From contig CAWIVJ010000004.1 in NCBI GenBank assembly GCA_963839525.1, forward strand, positions 33,762 through 97,761: DNA of 64,000 nt, in the 5' to 3' direction. Source of the DNA: CAWIVJ01 sp963839525 (GTDB lineage: Bacteria; Cyanobacteriota; Vampirovibrionia; Gastranaerophilales; Gastranaerophilaceae). Of the stretch, positions 44,038 through 54,013 are shown piece by piece (the stretch's first letter is position 1; the number at the start of each line of letters is the position of its first letter). The translations under genes were made by a program, and so were the position numbers. The notes below the pieces were generated by a model. It did no database searches and had not been told where the DNA came from. It worked only from the letters and a program-made list of their open reading frames with translations.

Positions 44038-44700
44038 ATGACAAAAAAAGAATTAGTATTTTTAGGTCCGCCTGCAAGCGGAAAAGGCACCCAAACAAGT
44101 AGATTATCAACTTATTTAAATTTTCCGCATGTTGATACAGGTTCTCTATTAAGAAAAGCTATGGCAGACGGAACACCCGACGGAATTACTGCTAAATCTT
44201 ATATTGAAAAAGGTGAATTAGTTCCTATTGAAATAGTTGCTTCAATAATTAAAACCAGATTAAAAGAAGCTGATTGCTTTAACGGCTTTATCCTTGACGG
44301 ATTCCCCAGAAGTACCGAGCAGGCTAAAATGCTTGAAGAAATGCTTAAAGAGATTGATGCGGGAAAAAATGTTGATTTTAAAGTGATTTATTTTGATATT
44401 GACCAGCAATTGCTTTTAGAGAGAATAATTTACCGTCGCTCCTGTGCAAAATGCGGTAAAATTTATAACCTAAAATCTCTAAAACCAAAAAATGACAGCG
44501 TTTGTGATGATTGCGGTGCTGAATTAATCCAAAGAAAAGATGATACCGAAGAAATTGCAAAATCAAGATTTAATACTTACTTTAAACAAACTGCACCTTT
44601 GATTGATTTTTACGAAAAGAAAGGCTCTTTAACAAAAATCGATGCAAACGGTGAAGTTGATGAAGTTTGGGAAAGATTGTTAAATGTAGTCAATAACTAA
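44038..44700 (+). CDS. adk: Adenylate kinase, zinc-binding long form
   Basis: The 220-residue enzyme interconverts AMP, ATP and ADP. It has the P-loop FLGPPASGKGTQ, the AMP-binding HVDTGSLLRKAM and LDGFPRS motifs, and an extended LID domain with four cysteines (CAKCGKIY and CDDCGAEL) that bind zinc. ATAAGGA precedes the ATG. Its stop overlaps the stop of the convergent gene by 4 nt. gyrB is upstream, across a dispersed repeat. Confidence 0.95.
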   Translation: MTKKELVFLGPPASGKGTQTSRLSTYLNFPHVDTGSLLRKAMADGTPDGITAKSYIEKGELVPIEIVASIIKTRLKEADCFNGFILDGFPRSTEQAKMLEEMLKEIDAGKNVDFKVIYFDIDQQLLLERIIYRRSCAKCGKIYNLKSLKPKNDSVCDDCGAELIQRKDDTEEIAKSRFNTYFKQTAPLIDFYEKKGSLTKIDANGEVDEVWERLLNVVNN

Positions 44701-45128
44701 CTGGGCTGTTTTTTAAAAAGATCCAGAATAAATGAACGGGGCATTTCTATAGCAGGCTTCATTGGGGGCTTCATAGATTCAAAGGGGTCCTTATTTGCTT
44801 TACATTCCTCAATAGATGTTATTTTTTTAAATTTATCTGTTACTTCCAGAATTATTTTATCTCCCTCAGGACGAAAATGTACAGAATAACTTTCAGTAGA
44901 TAAAAACGCTTTTCGATATATTTGTATGAATTGTAACCAATTTTCTAAAGTTTTAGCTTTAAGCTCAGGGGGTATTTTTTTGGTTTCTATTGCTTCCTTC
45001 AGTATTGATTCAATTATACTTTTACTAACATCTGACTTAAATAAACCAAAAGCAACATTTTGTTTGTTGTTTTTGAGGTTATTTGCTTGATTTTGATAAT
45101 TGTTTACATTAATTCCTGAAACTTTCAT
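44697..45128 (-). CDS. Hypothetical protein with N-terminal VAFG motif
   Basis: A 143-residue soluble protein. The N terminus is Asn/Gln-rich (MKVSGINVNNYQNQANNLKN) and leads to NVAFGLFKSD; the middle is helical and charged; the C terminus has a Pro-rich stretch (MKPPMKPAIEMP). AAGGAG lies upstream of the ATG. I recognise no family, but the Asn-rich start and xAFG motif resemble the 49-residue protein at 14493-14642. It is convergent with adk. Confidence 0.7.
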   Translation of the reverse strand: MKVSGINVNNYQNQANNLKNNKQNVAFGLFKSDVSKSIIESILKEAIETKKIPPELKAKTLENWLQFIQIYRKAFLSTESYSVHFRPEGDKIILEVTDKFKKITSIEECKANKDPFESMKPPMKPAIEMPRSFILDLFKKQPS

Positions 45129-45345
45129 ACCTTACACTCCTTATACACCTAATTCAACTTGAGACTTTTATATAAAACATATAACAAAATTTTTTTGCTA
45201 GTGCAATTTATGATTTTTTTTCAAACCTTAACAAAACCCTTAAATAACAGTGTTTCAGGTCTTAAATTTCATATTTACATTCTGTAATATTTGGATTTTT
45301 GTAACATTTAAAATAAAAAAAATAGATGAAGAGAAAGTATTTTTC

Positions 45346-45354
45346 TGCTAAAAT
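45346..45354 (+). promoter_or_regulatory. Extended -10 box upstream of map
   Basis: TG-C-TAAAAT at 45346-45354, about 54 nt before the map start. The rest of the 280-nt gap to the leftward gene is AT-rich, with no recognisable element. Confidence 0.45.
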
Positions 45355-45407
45355 AAAATTAAAAAGTGAAATGTAATAAAGTGAGTTAATTTTAGAAAGC
45401 TGAGAGA

Positions 45408-46157
45408 ATGATATCCAGAAAATCAAGAGAAGAAATAAAGAGAATGCGTCATGCCGGGCATATTGTTGCTCTTGTTCATCAAGAGATGAGAAGAATTATA
45501 GAACCGGGAGTTACAACAAAGTATTTGGATGATATTGCAACAAGAATAATTAAGGAAAACAAAGCCATACCTACCTTTTTAGGTTATCAAGGCTTTCCTG
45601 CAAGTATTTGCGCTTCAATTAACGAACAAGTTGTTCACGGGTTCCCTTTAGAAGATGTTATTTTAAAAGAAGGCGATATAATAAGTGTGGATGTAGGAGC
45701 TACTTATGGCGGGCTTGTAGGCGACAGCGCATGGACTTATCCTGTAGGTAAAATATCCGATAAAAAAGCACGATTGCTTAAAACAACTGAAGAAGCTCTT
45801 TTTGCAGGTATTGCCCAAATGCGTCAGGGAAATACTTTGGATATGATTGGCGGTGCTATAGAAGATATTGCTCATAGAGAAAATCTGGGAATAGTAAGAC
45901 AATACGGCGGACACGGTTTAGGACGTTCAATGCATGAAGATCCTTTTGTTTTCAACTATCGAACAGGTAATACAACAGTATTAAAATCCGGAATGACAAT
46001 AGCTATAGAACCTATGTTAAATTTAGGCGAAGATGAAGTTGAAGTATTATCTGATAAATGGACTGTTCAAACAATTGACAAAGAACCTTCCGCTCACTTT
46101 GAACATTCTATTCTGGTAACAGACGATGAGCCTTTAATACTAACAACTCTACTCTGA
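45408..46157 (+). CDS. map: Methionine aminopeptidase, type I
   Basis: The 249-residue metalloenzyme removes initiator methionines. It contains the metal ligands in ISVDVGATYGGLVGDSAWTY (the DxG...D pattern), GGHGLGRSMHEDP (His) and IAIEPML / FEHSILVT (Glu residues). It has no N-terminal zinc-finger extension. GAGAG lies close upstream of the ATG. motA follows after 65 nt on the same strand. Confidence 0.95.
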   Translation: MISRKSREEIKRMRHAGHIVALVHQEMRRIIEPGVTTKYLDDIATRIIKENKAIPTFLGYQGFPASICASINEQVVHGFPLEDVILKEGDIISVDVGATYGGLVGDSAWTYPVGKISDKKARLLKTTEEALFAGIAQMRQGNTLDMIGGAIEDIAHRENLGIVRQYGGHGLGRSMHEDPFVFNYRTGNTTVLKSGMTIAIEPMLNLGEDEVEVLSDKWTVQTIDKEPSAHFEHSILVTDDEPLILTTLL

Positions 46158-46222
46158 TTAAATGATGTGTTATTAATCATGGTATAGTAAATTAATTATG
46201 TACAGGAGTAACCGGAGTTAAG

Positions 46223-46990
46223 ATGGATATATTTGCAGCATTAGGAACTATAATCGGAATAGGATTTATTCTTGTCGCTCAAGCAATAGAGGGCGGAAAC
46301 ATCGGACAACTACTCCAAGTTACTGCTGCTATGATTGTTTTTGGCGGAACTGCCGGTGCTGTTATAGCAAGCTTTCCTCCTTCTGATTTAAAAAACGCAA
46401 TGTTTATGCTAAAAGATGTTTTATTTCCTCCAAATGTTAATTTGGACAATTTAATATCTGAAATTGTAGGATTTGCAACAAAAGCAAGAAAAGAAGGCGT
46501 AATTGTTCTTGAAAAAGAAGCAAGAAATGCTTCCGACGGACTTTTAACCCTTGGTTTGGAAGCCGTTGCTGATGGTGCTGATCCGTCTTTGGTTCAAGGA
46601 ATGATGGAAAACCAAATTACACAACTTGAAGAAAAAGTTAACAAAGGTTCTAAAGTATTTGAATCTGCCGGAGCTTATTCACCCACTTTGGGTATTATCG
46701 GTGCAGTTATGGGATTGATACAGGTTATGCAAAACCTTTCGGATCCTTCTAAATTAGGTGCCGGTATTGCCGTTGCATTTGTGGCAACAATCTATGGTCT
46801 TTTTGCTGCTAACCTTGTATTATTGCCTATTTCAACAAGAATTAAATTTAACTACCAAAAATTATTTTTGGCAAAAGAAATAATGCTTGAAGGTATTCTT
46901 GCAATTCAAGCTGGAGAAAGTCCGGCATTAATTGAAAGAAAACTCAGATCCTTTATTCTTGAAAATAAAGCTTCTGAAGGAGCTAAGTAA
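46223..46990 (+). CDS. motA: Flagellar-type motor stator protein MotA
   Basis: The 255-residue protein has four hydrophobic segments and the MotA pattern: N-terminal GTIIGIGFILVAQAIEGG, the cytoplasmic loop with charged KARKEGVIVLEKEA, and helix 3-4 with AYSPTLGIIGAVMGLIQVM containing the functional proline. GGAGTTAAG precedes the ATG. It is 2 nt from motB. With MotB it forms an ion-driven stator; no other flagellar structural gene is in the window. Confidence 0.93.
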   Translation: MDIFAALGTIIGIGFILVAQAIEGGNIGQLLQVTAAMIVFGGTAGAVIASFPPSDLKNAMFMLKDVLFPPNVNLDNLISEIVGFATKARKEGVIVLEKEARNASDGLLTLGLEAVADGADPSLVQGMMENQITQLEEKVNKGSKVFESAGAYSPTLGIIGAVMGLIQVMQNLSDPSKLGAGIAVAFVATIYGLFAANLVLLPISTRIKFNYQKLFLAKEIMLEGILAIQAGESPALIERKLRSFILENKASEGAK

Positions 46991-46992
46991 GA

Positions 46993-48069
46993 ATGGGAAA
47001 AAAAAAACATAAGCACCCCGAACATGAAAATTTAGAAAGATGGCTTATTTCGTATGCCGATTTTATTACTCTACTTTTTGCAACCTTCGTTGTTTTATAT
47101 GCTTTATCTCAGGTAGATATCAGAGATTTTAAAACTCTTGAAAATTCAATAAGAGAAGCTTTTGCTGCTCCTTCTGTAATTCAGGGAAATGACGGCATGA
47201 TGCAAGAATCTTCAGACAGTCTTTTTGATTCTGCACAGGCAGATTCCATGGTAACACCTTTAATGATGGAATATTTAAGCCAAAAATATGAAGAACAGGC
47301 AATGCGTGAAATCGAAAGAGAAATTAATCAAAAGGTAAAAATAGGTGAAATTGACGGCATTGAAGTCTTTAGAACCGATAAGGGTTTGGTCATAAGATTT
47401 AATGATGATTATCTGTTTGCAACAGGTTCGGCAGCTCTTTCCCAAAAAGCTAAAATTAAATTAGATAAAGTAGGTTCAGTTATTGCGAAAAAATTTATCC
47501 TGCATAATATAAGAATAGACGGTCATACAGACAGTGATTCAATAAAAAATTCAGTATACCCGTCTAATTGGGAATTATCTTCCGCCCGTTCAAGCTCTAT
47601 AATAAGATATTATATTAATAGGTTCAAATTTATGCCAAGCTTATTTACAGCCGTAGGGTTTGCTGATACAAGACCAATTGGAGACAATAAAACTACGGCA
47701 GGCAAAGCAAAAAACAGAAGGGTTGAAATTTTAATTTTGAAAAACAAGTTTAAAGGTCAGGAATCTCCTGTAAACGAAATTACAAAAATGAGCCGAGCAG
47801 AACAAGAAAAAATGCAGGCCGAAAGAATTAATACAATAAATCGTATTAATTCTATATCCGAAGCTGCGAAAAAACTCACCGACGGTAATAAAAACGTGGA
47901 AGATGATGCAATTATTTTAAATCAAGTCTATGAAAAAGAACTGAAAAGACTTTCCAAAGAAACACTTGTATTAGATGCTGACACAAGACAAAAAGTTACA
48001 GGACAAGGACTCTGGTTAAAATCGCCGGCAAGAATTAATCAAATAAAGGTCTTTGATAAAAAAAAATAA
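46993..48069 (+). CDS. motB: Flagellar-type motor stator protein MotB with OmpA-like domain
   Basis: The 358-residue protein has a basic N terminus, one membrane helix with the ion-binding Asp (SYADFITLLFATFVVLYAL, Asp23), the plug region, and a peptidoglycan-binding OmpA-like domain (IRIDGHTDSD, SSARSSSIIRYY, NRRVEILI). About 110 residues after the domain form a charged tail that is longer than usual. It is adjacent to motA. The residue after the ion-binding Asp does not settle proton versus sodium use. Confidence 0.92.
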   Translation: MGKKKHKHPEHENLERWLISYADFITLLFATFVVLYALSQVDIRDFKTLENSIREAFAAPSVIQGNDGMMQESSDSLFDSAQADSMVTPLMMEYLSQKYEEQAMREIEREINQKVKIGEIDGIEVFRTDKGLVIRFNDDYLFATGSAALSQKAKIKLDKVGSVIAKKFILHNIRIDGHTDSDSIKNSVYPSNWELSSARSSSIIRYYINRFKFMPSLFTAVGFADTRPIGDNKTTAGKAKNRRVEILILKNKFKGQESPVNEITKMSRAEQEKMQAERINTINRINSISEAAKKLTDGNKNVEDDAIILNQVYEKELKRLSKETLVLDADTRQKVTGQGLWLKSPARINQIKVFDKKK

Positions 48070-48086
48070 ATTTTTAGGAAAAATAA

Positions 48087-48686
48087 ATGAAACATTATTT
48101 TATAGGATTAATGCTTTCTTCCGGAGCTAATAGTGAGTCAGGTCTTGCGATACTGGATAGAAACAATAACATAATTTTAATTGATAAATTATTTACAATG
48201 CAAGATATTCAACATTTCTTTGAGAATTTCTCTTCTTTAAAAAATTCTCAAGTTTGTATTTCTTTACCGATTAGTAACTCATTGTTAAACGGGAAATGGC
48301 GTATTTTATCTAAATTATACCAACAACTGACTTTAAAAGGTAACTTTCCAAATACTAATAATTGGACACAACGCTACTCTAATAGAGGTTGTGAATATTT
48401 TAGTTCTCTGATAGAACAAGGTGTAAGCATTAATCGTTTTGAACTTTATTTAACAAGACAGACTTTAAATTTAAATTCTTATTTCAAAGAACGCTCTCCG
48501 GCTGACTGCAAAGCTCTGCAATCCGCTTTGAAAATCAAGTATGGATTAAATTCTCTTCCTTCCAATATGATGCCAATGGCACAATTAGAAGCAATTGTTG
48601 GTGCAATTGTAGCTAGAAATTCAGATGAAAAAAACAATCCAAAAACTTTATTTGAGTTTAACGGGATTTCTGTTGTAAGAAGTTAA
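48087..48686 (+). CDS. Hypothetical protein, possibly RNase H-fold (DUF429-like)
   Basis: The 199-residue protein begins YFIGLMLSSGANSESGLAIL, followed by DRNNNIILIDKLF and VCISLPIS, which resembles the strand pattern of DUF429/RNase H-fold proteins, although the usual catalytic Asp after the first strand is not clear. The C-terminal AQLEAIVGAIVARN is compatible. It follows motB by 17 nt but is not a known motor component. Its stop is 3 nt from the stop of the convergent TPR gene. The assignment is tentative. Confidence 0.6.
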   Translation: MKHYFIGLMLSSGANSESGLAILDRNNNIILIDKLFTMQDIQHFFENFSSLKNSQVCISLPISNSLLNGKWRILSKLYQQLTLKGNFPNTNNWTQRYSNRGCEYFSSLIEQGVSINRFELYLTRQTLNLNSYFKERSPADCKALQSALKIKYGLNSLPSNMMPMAQLEAIVGAIVARNSDEKNNPKTLFEFNGISVVRS

Positions 48687-48689
48687 ACC

Positions 48690-50321
48690 TTATTTTATCA
48701 TTTTTAAATTATTTGCAACTCTTTCGTTCTCAGGATCAAGTCTTAATATTTCTTCATAAAGCTCTATTGCTTCTTCTTTATTACCCATATGTTCAAAGAT
48801 TAAAGCTAATTTATATTTTGCATCAACGAAATTTTCATTCAACTCTATTGCTTTTTTCAAATAAGAAACTGCTGAGCTTAAATCATTTTGCAACTCATAT
48901 ATAATTCCTAATTTATAATGAACATTTGCATTATCCTGATTGTAATTCAAGCTTTCTATAAGAACTTTTTTCTGTTCGTATACACTATCGATTTCTTCAT
49001 AACATTCCGCTATTGCATAATAATAATCAACATTCTCAGGATTAAGCTCTATTGCTTTTTTATATTGAGAAACAGCTTCATTAAAATTCTTAATTAATTG
49101 ATTTACATTTCCGATTTGATAGTAAATATCAGGGTTTTGATTATTGTATTGCAAAGCAATAATAAAATGCTTAAAACATCCGTCGTTATCATTCTGTGAA
49201 AATAGATGCATTGCCCAATTTGCATATATATTACTAATTTCAAAGTGAATTTGTTCTATTTCTTTAACATCTGCCTGATCAAGAATTTTTTTGTAGACAG
49301 CAATACTAGATTCAAAATCTTGCTTTTTTTCATAAGCTTTCGCTAAATTCTTTTTGATTTTTATATTTTCAGGGTCTTGTTCAATAAGAGTTTTCAACAA
49401 TTCTATACAATCCTCAATCTGTTCTTTCTCAAGTAAAATTATAGCAATATCTCCACCTGATTGAATTTTATCCGATAAAGGATGTTCGTTTATTAAATTT
49501 GCAAATTCAAGAGCTTTGTCATAATCTAATTTAACGTTATAAGTATCCATCAAAGCAGTCATTGCGAATAAGGCATCTTCACTCTCATAACAAGTTTGAA
49601 TTATTTCTGTCGCAAGTTCTATTAAATCTTCATGTACGAAAGTTAACTTGTATAATTCAATTAAACATTTTTTAATGCTTATATCTTCGGGATAAATTTC
49701 TAAAACTTTCTTATATTCTTCAATTGCTAAACTATATTCTTTTAATTCTGTGTATAATTCTGCTATTTTAATCTTATTTCTGGTTTTTTCCTGAGTATTT
49801 TCAAGAAACTCTTCTAATCTTTTGAAATTTTTTATAGCGGATTGTTTTTGATTAGCTTTTAGGTAAAGACGGGCAAGCCCTTTCATTGCCAACACATTAT
49901 CAGAATCATTTTTTAATACTTCTTCAAGAAGAATTATCGCTTTATTAATTCTCTGAGTATCTTCATAACAATTAGCTAAAAATATTTTTATATCAAAATT
50001 ATGCGGCTGATGCCTTAACATTATTTTAGCCTGGTCTATAGCTTCATAAATTTTCTTTGAATCGTAAAGAGTTTTTATTAAAACATTCCTTACATCATCA
50101 TCATAACCTTTGTTTTCCAGATATTTTTTTGCTAAACCTTCCACTATATTATATTTTTTCTGTTTATGAAGAATAATCAACTGCTGCAGAATCTCTCTGG
50201 ATGTTATTTGAAGTTCATTATTGCTGTTGCTCTTTCCTGAATTCAACATAATTTTATATAAAAAATAAATTAACCCTGTTATAGCAAAAACTGCAAAAAA
50301 TACAAAAACAAAATCTCTCAT
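48690..50321 (-). CDS. Membrane-anchored TPR protein
   Basis: The 543-residue protein starts with one transmembrane helix (FVFVFFAVFAITGLIYFLYKI) and then has about twelve TPR units, such as IYYQIGNVNQLIKNFNEAVS and VHYKLGIIYELQNDLSSAVS. The topology suggests an inner-membrane anchor with cytoplasmic or periplasmic repeats, like assembly scaffolds. A TATAAT box ends 8 nt before the ATG and no Shine-Dalgarno is seen. The partner is unknown. Confidence 0.82.
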   Translation of the reverse strand: MRDFVFVFFAVFAITGLIYFLYKIMLNSGKSNSNNELQITSREILQQLIILHKQKKYNIVEGLAKKYLENKGYDDDVRNVLIKTLYDSKKIYEAIDQAKIMLRHQPHNFDIKIFLANCYEDTQRINKAIILLEEVLKNDSDNVLAMKGLARLYLKANQKQSAIKNFKRLEEFLENTQEKTRNKIKIAELYTELKEYSLAIEEYKKVLEIYPEDISIKKCLIELYKLTFVHEDLIELATEIIQTCYESEDALFAMTALMDTYNVKLDYDKALEFANLINEHPLSDKIQSGGDIAIILLEKEQIEDCIELLKTLIEQDPENIKIKKNLAKAYEKKQDFESSIAVYKKILDQADVKEIEQIHFEISNIYANWAMHLFSQNDNDGCFKHFIIALQYNNQNPDIYYQIGNVNQLIKNFNEAVSQYKKAIELNPENVDYYYAIAECYEEIDSVYEQKKVLIESLNYNQDNANVHYKLGIIYELQNDLSSAVSYLKKAIELNENFVDAKYKLALIFEHMGNKEEAIELYEEILRLDPENERVANNLKMIK

Positions 50322-50396
50322 AATAATTAATTATACAATATCTTACCGTAAAAGAAAAGTATTTACTTTATATAAAAATATATTAAAATATAAAGT

Positions 50397-50978
50397 ATGA
50401 GAAAGATTTTTTTTATTTTAATATTTTTATCTATTATTCTTGTTCTACCTGCTTCGGCAGAGGATGAATCTGAATATACCGGCGGTATTGAAGATGCAAT
50501 GAAATATTCAGATTCTTTTGATAATGCATTTGCCGGACAAAAAAAAGTTACAGATGAAGACTTTGAGAAAGCACTTGAGCAAGTAAAATCTAAACAGAAA
50601 AAAAAGAAAAAAGATAAACTATTTAAAGGAAAAAGTCTAAATGAAGAAGATGGCGGTAAATATATTGATAAAATCGCCGGAAAGAATTTACTTTTAAGGG
50701 TACCTGTTTGCTTAATAAACGGTGATGGAGCAGAAATTCCTATTGGGCACTACAAAATTTTAGGCAAAAAGAAAAGTAATCAAATTTATCTTGATTTTTT
50801 TCAATCATCAAAATTAATTGCAAGCGTTCCTGCCATAGAAACAAACAATGATTTCAATAAAACGGAAATAAACTTTGTACAATTAATTCCTTATAATGAG
50901 GAAAGAATCAAAATAATATACGGCTCAATAGATTTTAACGCTTATAGCTTCATAAATATTAAAAAAACAAAAATTTAA
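50397..50978 (+). CDS. Exported hypothetical protein
   Basis: The 193-residue protein has a signal peptide (MRKIFFILIFLSIILVLPAS) and an acidic region (EDESEYTGGIEDAM), then a Lys-rich stretch (KSKQKKKKKDKLF) and a beta-rich C-terminal half. No domain is recognised. A TAAAAT box ends 7 nt before the ATG, with no ribosome binding site, another leaderless candidate. The peptide transporter genes follow about 80 nt downstream. Confidence 0.7.
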   Translation: MRKIFFILIFLSIILVLPASAEDESEYTGGIEDAMKYSDSFDNAFAGQKKVTDEDFEKALEQVKSKQKKKKKDKLFKGKSLNEEDGGKYIDKIAGKNLLLRVPVCLINGDGAEIPIGHYKILGKKKSNQIYLDFFQSSKLIASVPAIETNNDFNKTEINFVQLIPYNEERIKIIYGSIDFNAYSFINIKKTKI

Positions 50979-51058
50979 TCAACCTTAATTTTAAATATAA
51001 TAAGAATTAAACCATCAGTATAGGTTAAAAATCTGTTTTTTCATGTTAATTTAATAGC

Positions 51059-52906
51059 ATGAAAAAATTTCTGTATGCTTTATTAATTGTTATTTTTATT
51101 TTAATTGCATTAAAATCTTGCATTAATGCTGATATTCCTGAAACGGAAGTTAAGAATAAAGCCGGCGGGAATTCAATTTTTCAAAAAGTTGAGTTTCCGC
51201 CGGCTCCCAAAACAGTAACAATAAACGGTGTTGATTATCTCCAAAGCCGGGCTACTGTGGGTAACTTTGGCGGGGTTCTTGTTTCATCGACAATAGGAGA
51301 AGGACCAAAAACTTTTAATCCTTTTAACACAAAAGATGCAACATCAGCTACTATGGCAGATATGATGTTTGACGGGCTTGTATCAAGCAGACCTGACACA
51401 GGTGAGATTATTCCTAAACTTGCCAAATCTTTTGAAATTTCTCCCGACGGAAAAACTTATACATTCTACCTAAGACGTGGTATAAAATGGTCAGATGGTC
51501 AACCGATAACCGCCGATGATGTAGTTTTTACCTGGAATAAAATTATTCTTGCAGGACTTGGAAATACATCAACAAGAGATTCAGTATTAATTGACGGGAA
51601 ACTTCCGAAAGTTAGAAAAGTTGATGATTATACCGTAAAATTTATTACCCTAAAACCGTTTGCTCCGTTTTTAAGAATTTTATCCGCTCCAATTGCACCA
51701 AAACATATTTTTGAACCTGTAGTAAAAAAAGGAGCAAAATATTTTGATTCTTTTTGGTCAACCACAACAAATCCAAAAGATTTTGTATTAAGCGGTGCTT
51801 TTAAATTAAAAGAATATTTAGCCGCTCAAAGAGTTGTTTTTGAGAGAAACCCCGATTATTATGAAATAAATTTAAATGGCGAAAAATTACCTTACCTTGA
51901 CAAAATAATCTACTTAATTGTAGGAGATTTGAATAACGAAATTTTAAAATTTGAAGCAAAAGAGCTTGATGTAATCGGACTTAGAGGTTCAAACGTCGGA
52001 AGATACAAGAAAAAAGAAGCAAAATCCGATTATGTAATCTACAATCTCGGACCTGATACAGGAACAATGTTTGTTGCATTGAATTTAAATAAACGCAAAA
52101 ATAATCAGGGAAAATACTATGTTGCTCCTAAAAAACAGGTCTGGTTCAATGATTTAAACTTCAGAAACGCTATAGACTGGGCAATTGACCGAAAAGCTAT
52201 GGTAAATAATGTTGCGAACGGTCTTGCTTCAACGCTTTTCACCTCCGAAAGTCTAAATTCTATTTATTTAAACAAAAAACTGGCAAAAGGACATCCTAAA
52301 AACATTAAAAAAGCAAAACAATATCTAAAAAAATCCGGATTTTATTGGAAGAATAAAGATTTATACGACAAATCGGGGAACAGAGTTGAATTTGATCTTT
52401 ATACAAATGCCGGAAACACTGAACGTGAAGCAATAGGAGTTATGCTAAAACAAGATTTGGAAGATTTAGGTATGAAAGTTAATTTTAAGCCGGTAGAATT
52501 CAATTCGCTTGTAAATAAACTTGTAAATTCACTTGATTGGGATTTAGTTATAATGGGATTAACCGGAAGTCCGCTTGAACCTCATAACGGGAAAAATGTT
52601 TGGAGTTCAATAGGAACTTTACATCTTTTTTATCAAAGAACAGACGGGAAAGCATATGATAAACTGCTCTGGGAAAGTAAACTTGATAAAATAATTGATG
52701 AAGCCTCTTTAAAAATAAATTTCAAAGACAGAAAAAAACTTTACGATGAATATCAGCAGATAATTTATGATGAAAAACCGATAATTTATCTGTATTCACC
52801 CATCAGAGTAACTGCTATTCGCAAGAAATTCGGCAATATTTATCCCTCTCCGCTTTCAGGGATAACGTATAATTTAGATGAGATTTACATAAAACGTGAG
52901 AAGTGA
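51059..52906 (+). CDS. Oligopeptide/dipeptide ABC transporter substrate-binding protein
   Basis: The 615-residue family-5 solute-binding protein has an N-terminal hydrophobic segment ending in ALKSC, a possible but weak lipobox, and the family motifs PKLAKSFEISPDGKTYTFYL, KWSDGQPITADDVVFTW, and DKIIYLIVGD. Peptides are the usual ligand, but nickel, glycans and other ligands are known for the family. Two permease genes follow; no ATPase genes are adjacent. The stop codon lies in a small hairpin (GTGAGAGG/CCTCTCAC, 52903-52932). Confidence 0.88.
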   Translation: MKKFLYALLIVIFILIALKSCINADIPETEVKNKAGGNSIFQKVEFPPAPKTVTINGVDYLQSRATVGNFGGVLVSSTIGEGPKTFNPFNTKDATSATMADMMFDGLVSSRPDTGEIIPKLAKSFEISPDGKTYTFYLRRGIKWSDGQPITADDVVFTWNKIILAGLGNTSTRDSVLIDGKLPKVRKVDDYTVKFITLKPFAPFLRILSAPIAPKHIFEPVVKKGAKYFDSFWSTTTNPKDFVLSGAFKLKEYLAAQRVVFERNPDYYEINLNGEKLPYLDKIIYLIVGDLNNEILKFEAKELDVIGLRGSNVGRYKKKEAKSDYVIYNLGPDTGTMFVALNLNKRKNNQGKYYVAPKKQVWFNDLNFRNAIDWAIDRKAMVNNVANGLASTLFTSESLNSIYLNKKLAKGHPKNIKKAKQYLKKSGFYWKNKDLYDKSGNRVEFDLYTNAGNTEREAIGVMLKQDLEDLGMKVNFKPVEFNSLVNKLVNSLDWDLVIMGLTGSPLEPHNGKNVWSSIGTLHLFYQRTDGKAYDKLLWESKLDKIIDEASLKINFKDRKKLYDEYQQIIYDEKPIIYLYSPIRVTAIRKKFGNIYPSPLSGITYNLDEIYIKREK

Positions 52907-52949
52907 GAGGATAAATTCTTCTAACCTCTCACCCATCAAAAGGTGAGAA

Positions 52950-53921
52950 ATGACCATTTTAATTTATATTTTAAAAAGAATTATTCAAACTATACCGTTA
53001 CTGATTATAGTTTCCTTAATCAGCTTTTTTATAATAAGATTAAGCCCTGTAGATCCGCTTGCAGAATTAAAACTGAACCCATCAATTTCAAAAGAAACAT
53101 TGCAAAAAGAAACTCAGAGGTTAGGGCTTGATAAACCGATTTATGTTCAATATTTTCTTTGGGCTAAAGCTTTTGTCAAAGGTGATTTAGGATTTTGTTC
53201 AACCGGTGAAAAAGTTTCAGCTAAACTAAAAGAAAGGATACCTAATACACTCCTTCTAACAGTTCTTGTAATATTTTTGACCTGGATTGCAGGAGTTCCC
53301 CTGGGTATTCTGGCAGCAATAAAATGGAAAACTCCTCTGGATAGAATTTTGACTATTTTAACAAGCATCGGAATGGCTATACCTTCGTTCTTCTTTGCGA
53401 TTTTACTATTAATTTTTGCAGTTAAAACAGGTTGGTTTCCAGCAGGAGGACTTACCAGTTATAATTTTTATGATATGAATTTAGCCGGTAAAATTTTGGA
53501 TATTATTCACCATTTAATTTTACCTACTACGGTTTTGTTTACTATCTCACTGGCAGGATTGCAAAGACAAATGAGAGCAAATTTATTGGATGTACTGGAA
53601 AGTGATTACGTTAAATTTGCCAGAGCAAAAGGTTTAAGCGAATTTAAGGTTATTTACAAACATGCGCTAAGAAATGCTGTTAATCCAATGATTACTCTAT
53701 TAGGATTTGAATTTGCATCTCTTTTAAGCGGTGCGGCCTTAACCGAATATGTATTTCAATATCCGGGACTGGGTCGATTAATCCTGGAAGCAGTTTTAAA
53801 GTCCGACATAAATCTGGTTATGGCATCTTTAATGATGGGAGCGATTATGTTGATTTTAGGCAATTTAATTGCAGATATTCTGCTTATTATCACTGACCCT
53901 CGTATCAGGGTTAAGGCGTGA
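52950..53921 (+). CDS. Peptide ABC transporter permease (DppB/OppB type)
   Basis: The 323-residue membrane protein has six hydrophobic segments, the N-terminal ILIYILKRIIQTIPLLIIVS typical of DppB, and the EAA loop for ATPase contact (ARAKGLSEFKVIYKHALRNA). AAGGTGAG precedes the ATG. It follows the binding-protein gene by 43 nt and precedes the second permease, separated by a dispersed repeat. Confidence 0.93.
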   Translation: MTILIYILKRIIQTIPLLIIVSLISFFIIRLSPVDPLAELKLNPSISKETLQKETQRLGLDKPIYVQYFLWAKAFVKGDLGFCSTGEKVSAKLKERIPNTLLLTVLVIFLTWIAGVPLGILAAIKWKTPLDRILTILTSIGMAIPSFFFAILLLIFAVKTGWFPAGGLTSYNFYDMNLAGKILDIIHHLILPTTVLFTISLAGLQRQMRANLLDVLESDYVKFARAKGLSEFKVIYKHALRNAVNPMITLLGFEFASLLSGAALTEYVFQYPGLGRLILEAVLKSDINLVMASLMMGAIMLILGNLIADILLIITDPRIRVKA

Positions 53922-53925
53922 AATA

Positions 53926-53999
53926 ACATCATCCTGAACTTGTTTCAGGATCTCCTAAGCGAACGACCATGCGATGCTGAAATAAATTCAGCATGACGT
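53926..53999. repeat. Double-hairpin dispersed repeat, copy 3
   Basis: Bounded by ACATCAT and ATGACGT; the arms fold as CCTGAA-CTTGT-TTCAGG and GCTGAA-ATAAA-TTCAGC. It starts 4 nt after the stop of the first permease gene, within the transporter operon. Confidence 0.82.
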
Positions 54000-54013
54000 A
54001 AAAAAGGAAACAA

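Noticed and set aside
46223..48069. Evidence that the organism is motile
   Set aside because: motA/motB-type genes also occur in non-flagellated settings and no other flagellar structural gene is present here, so motility cannot be concluded.
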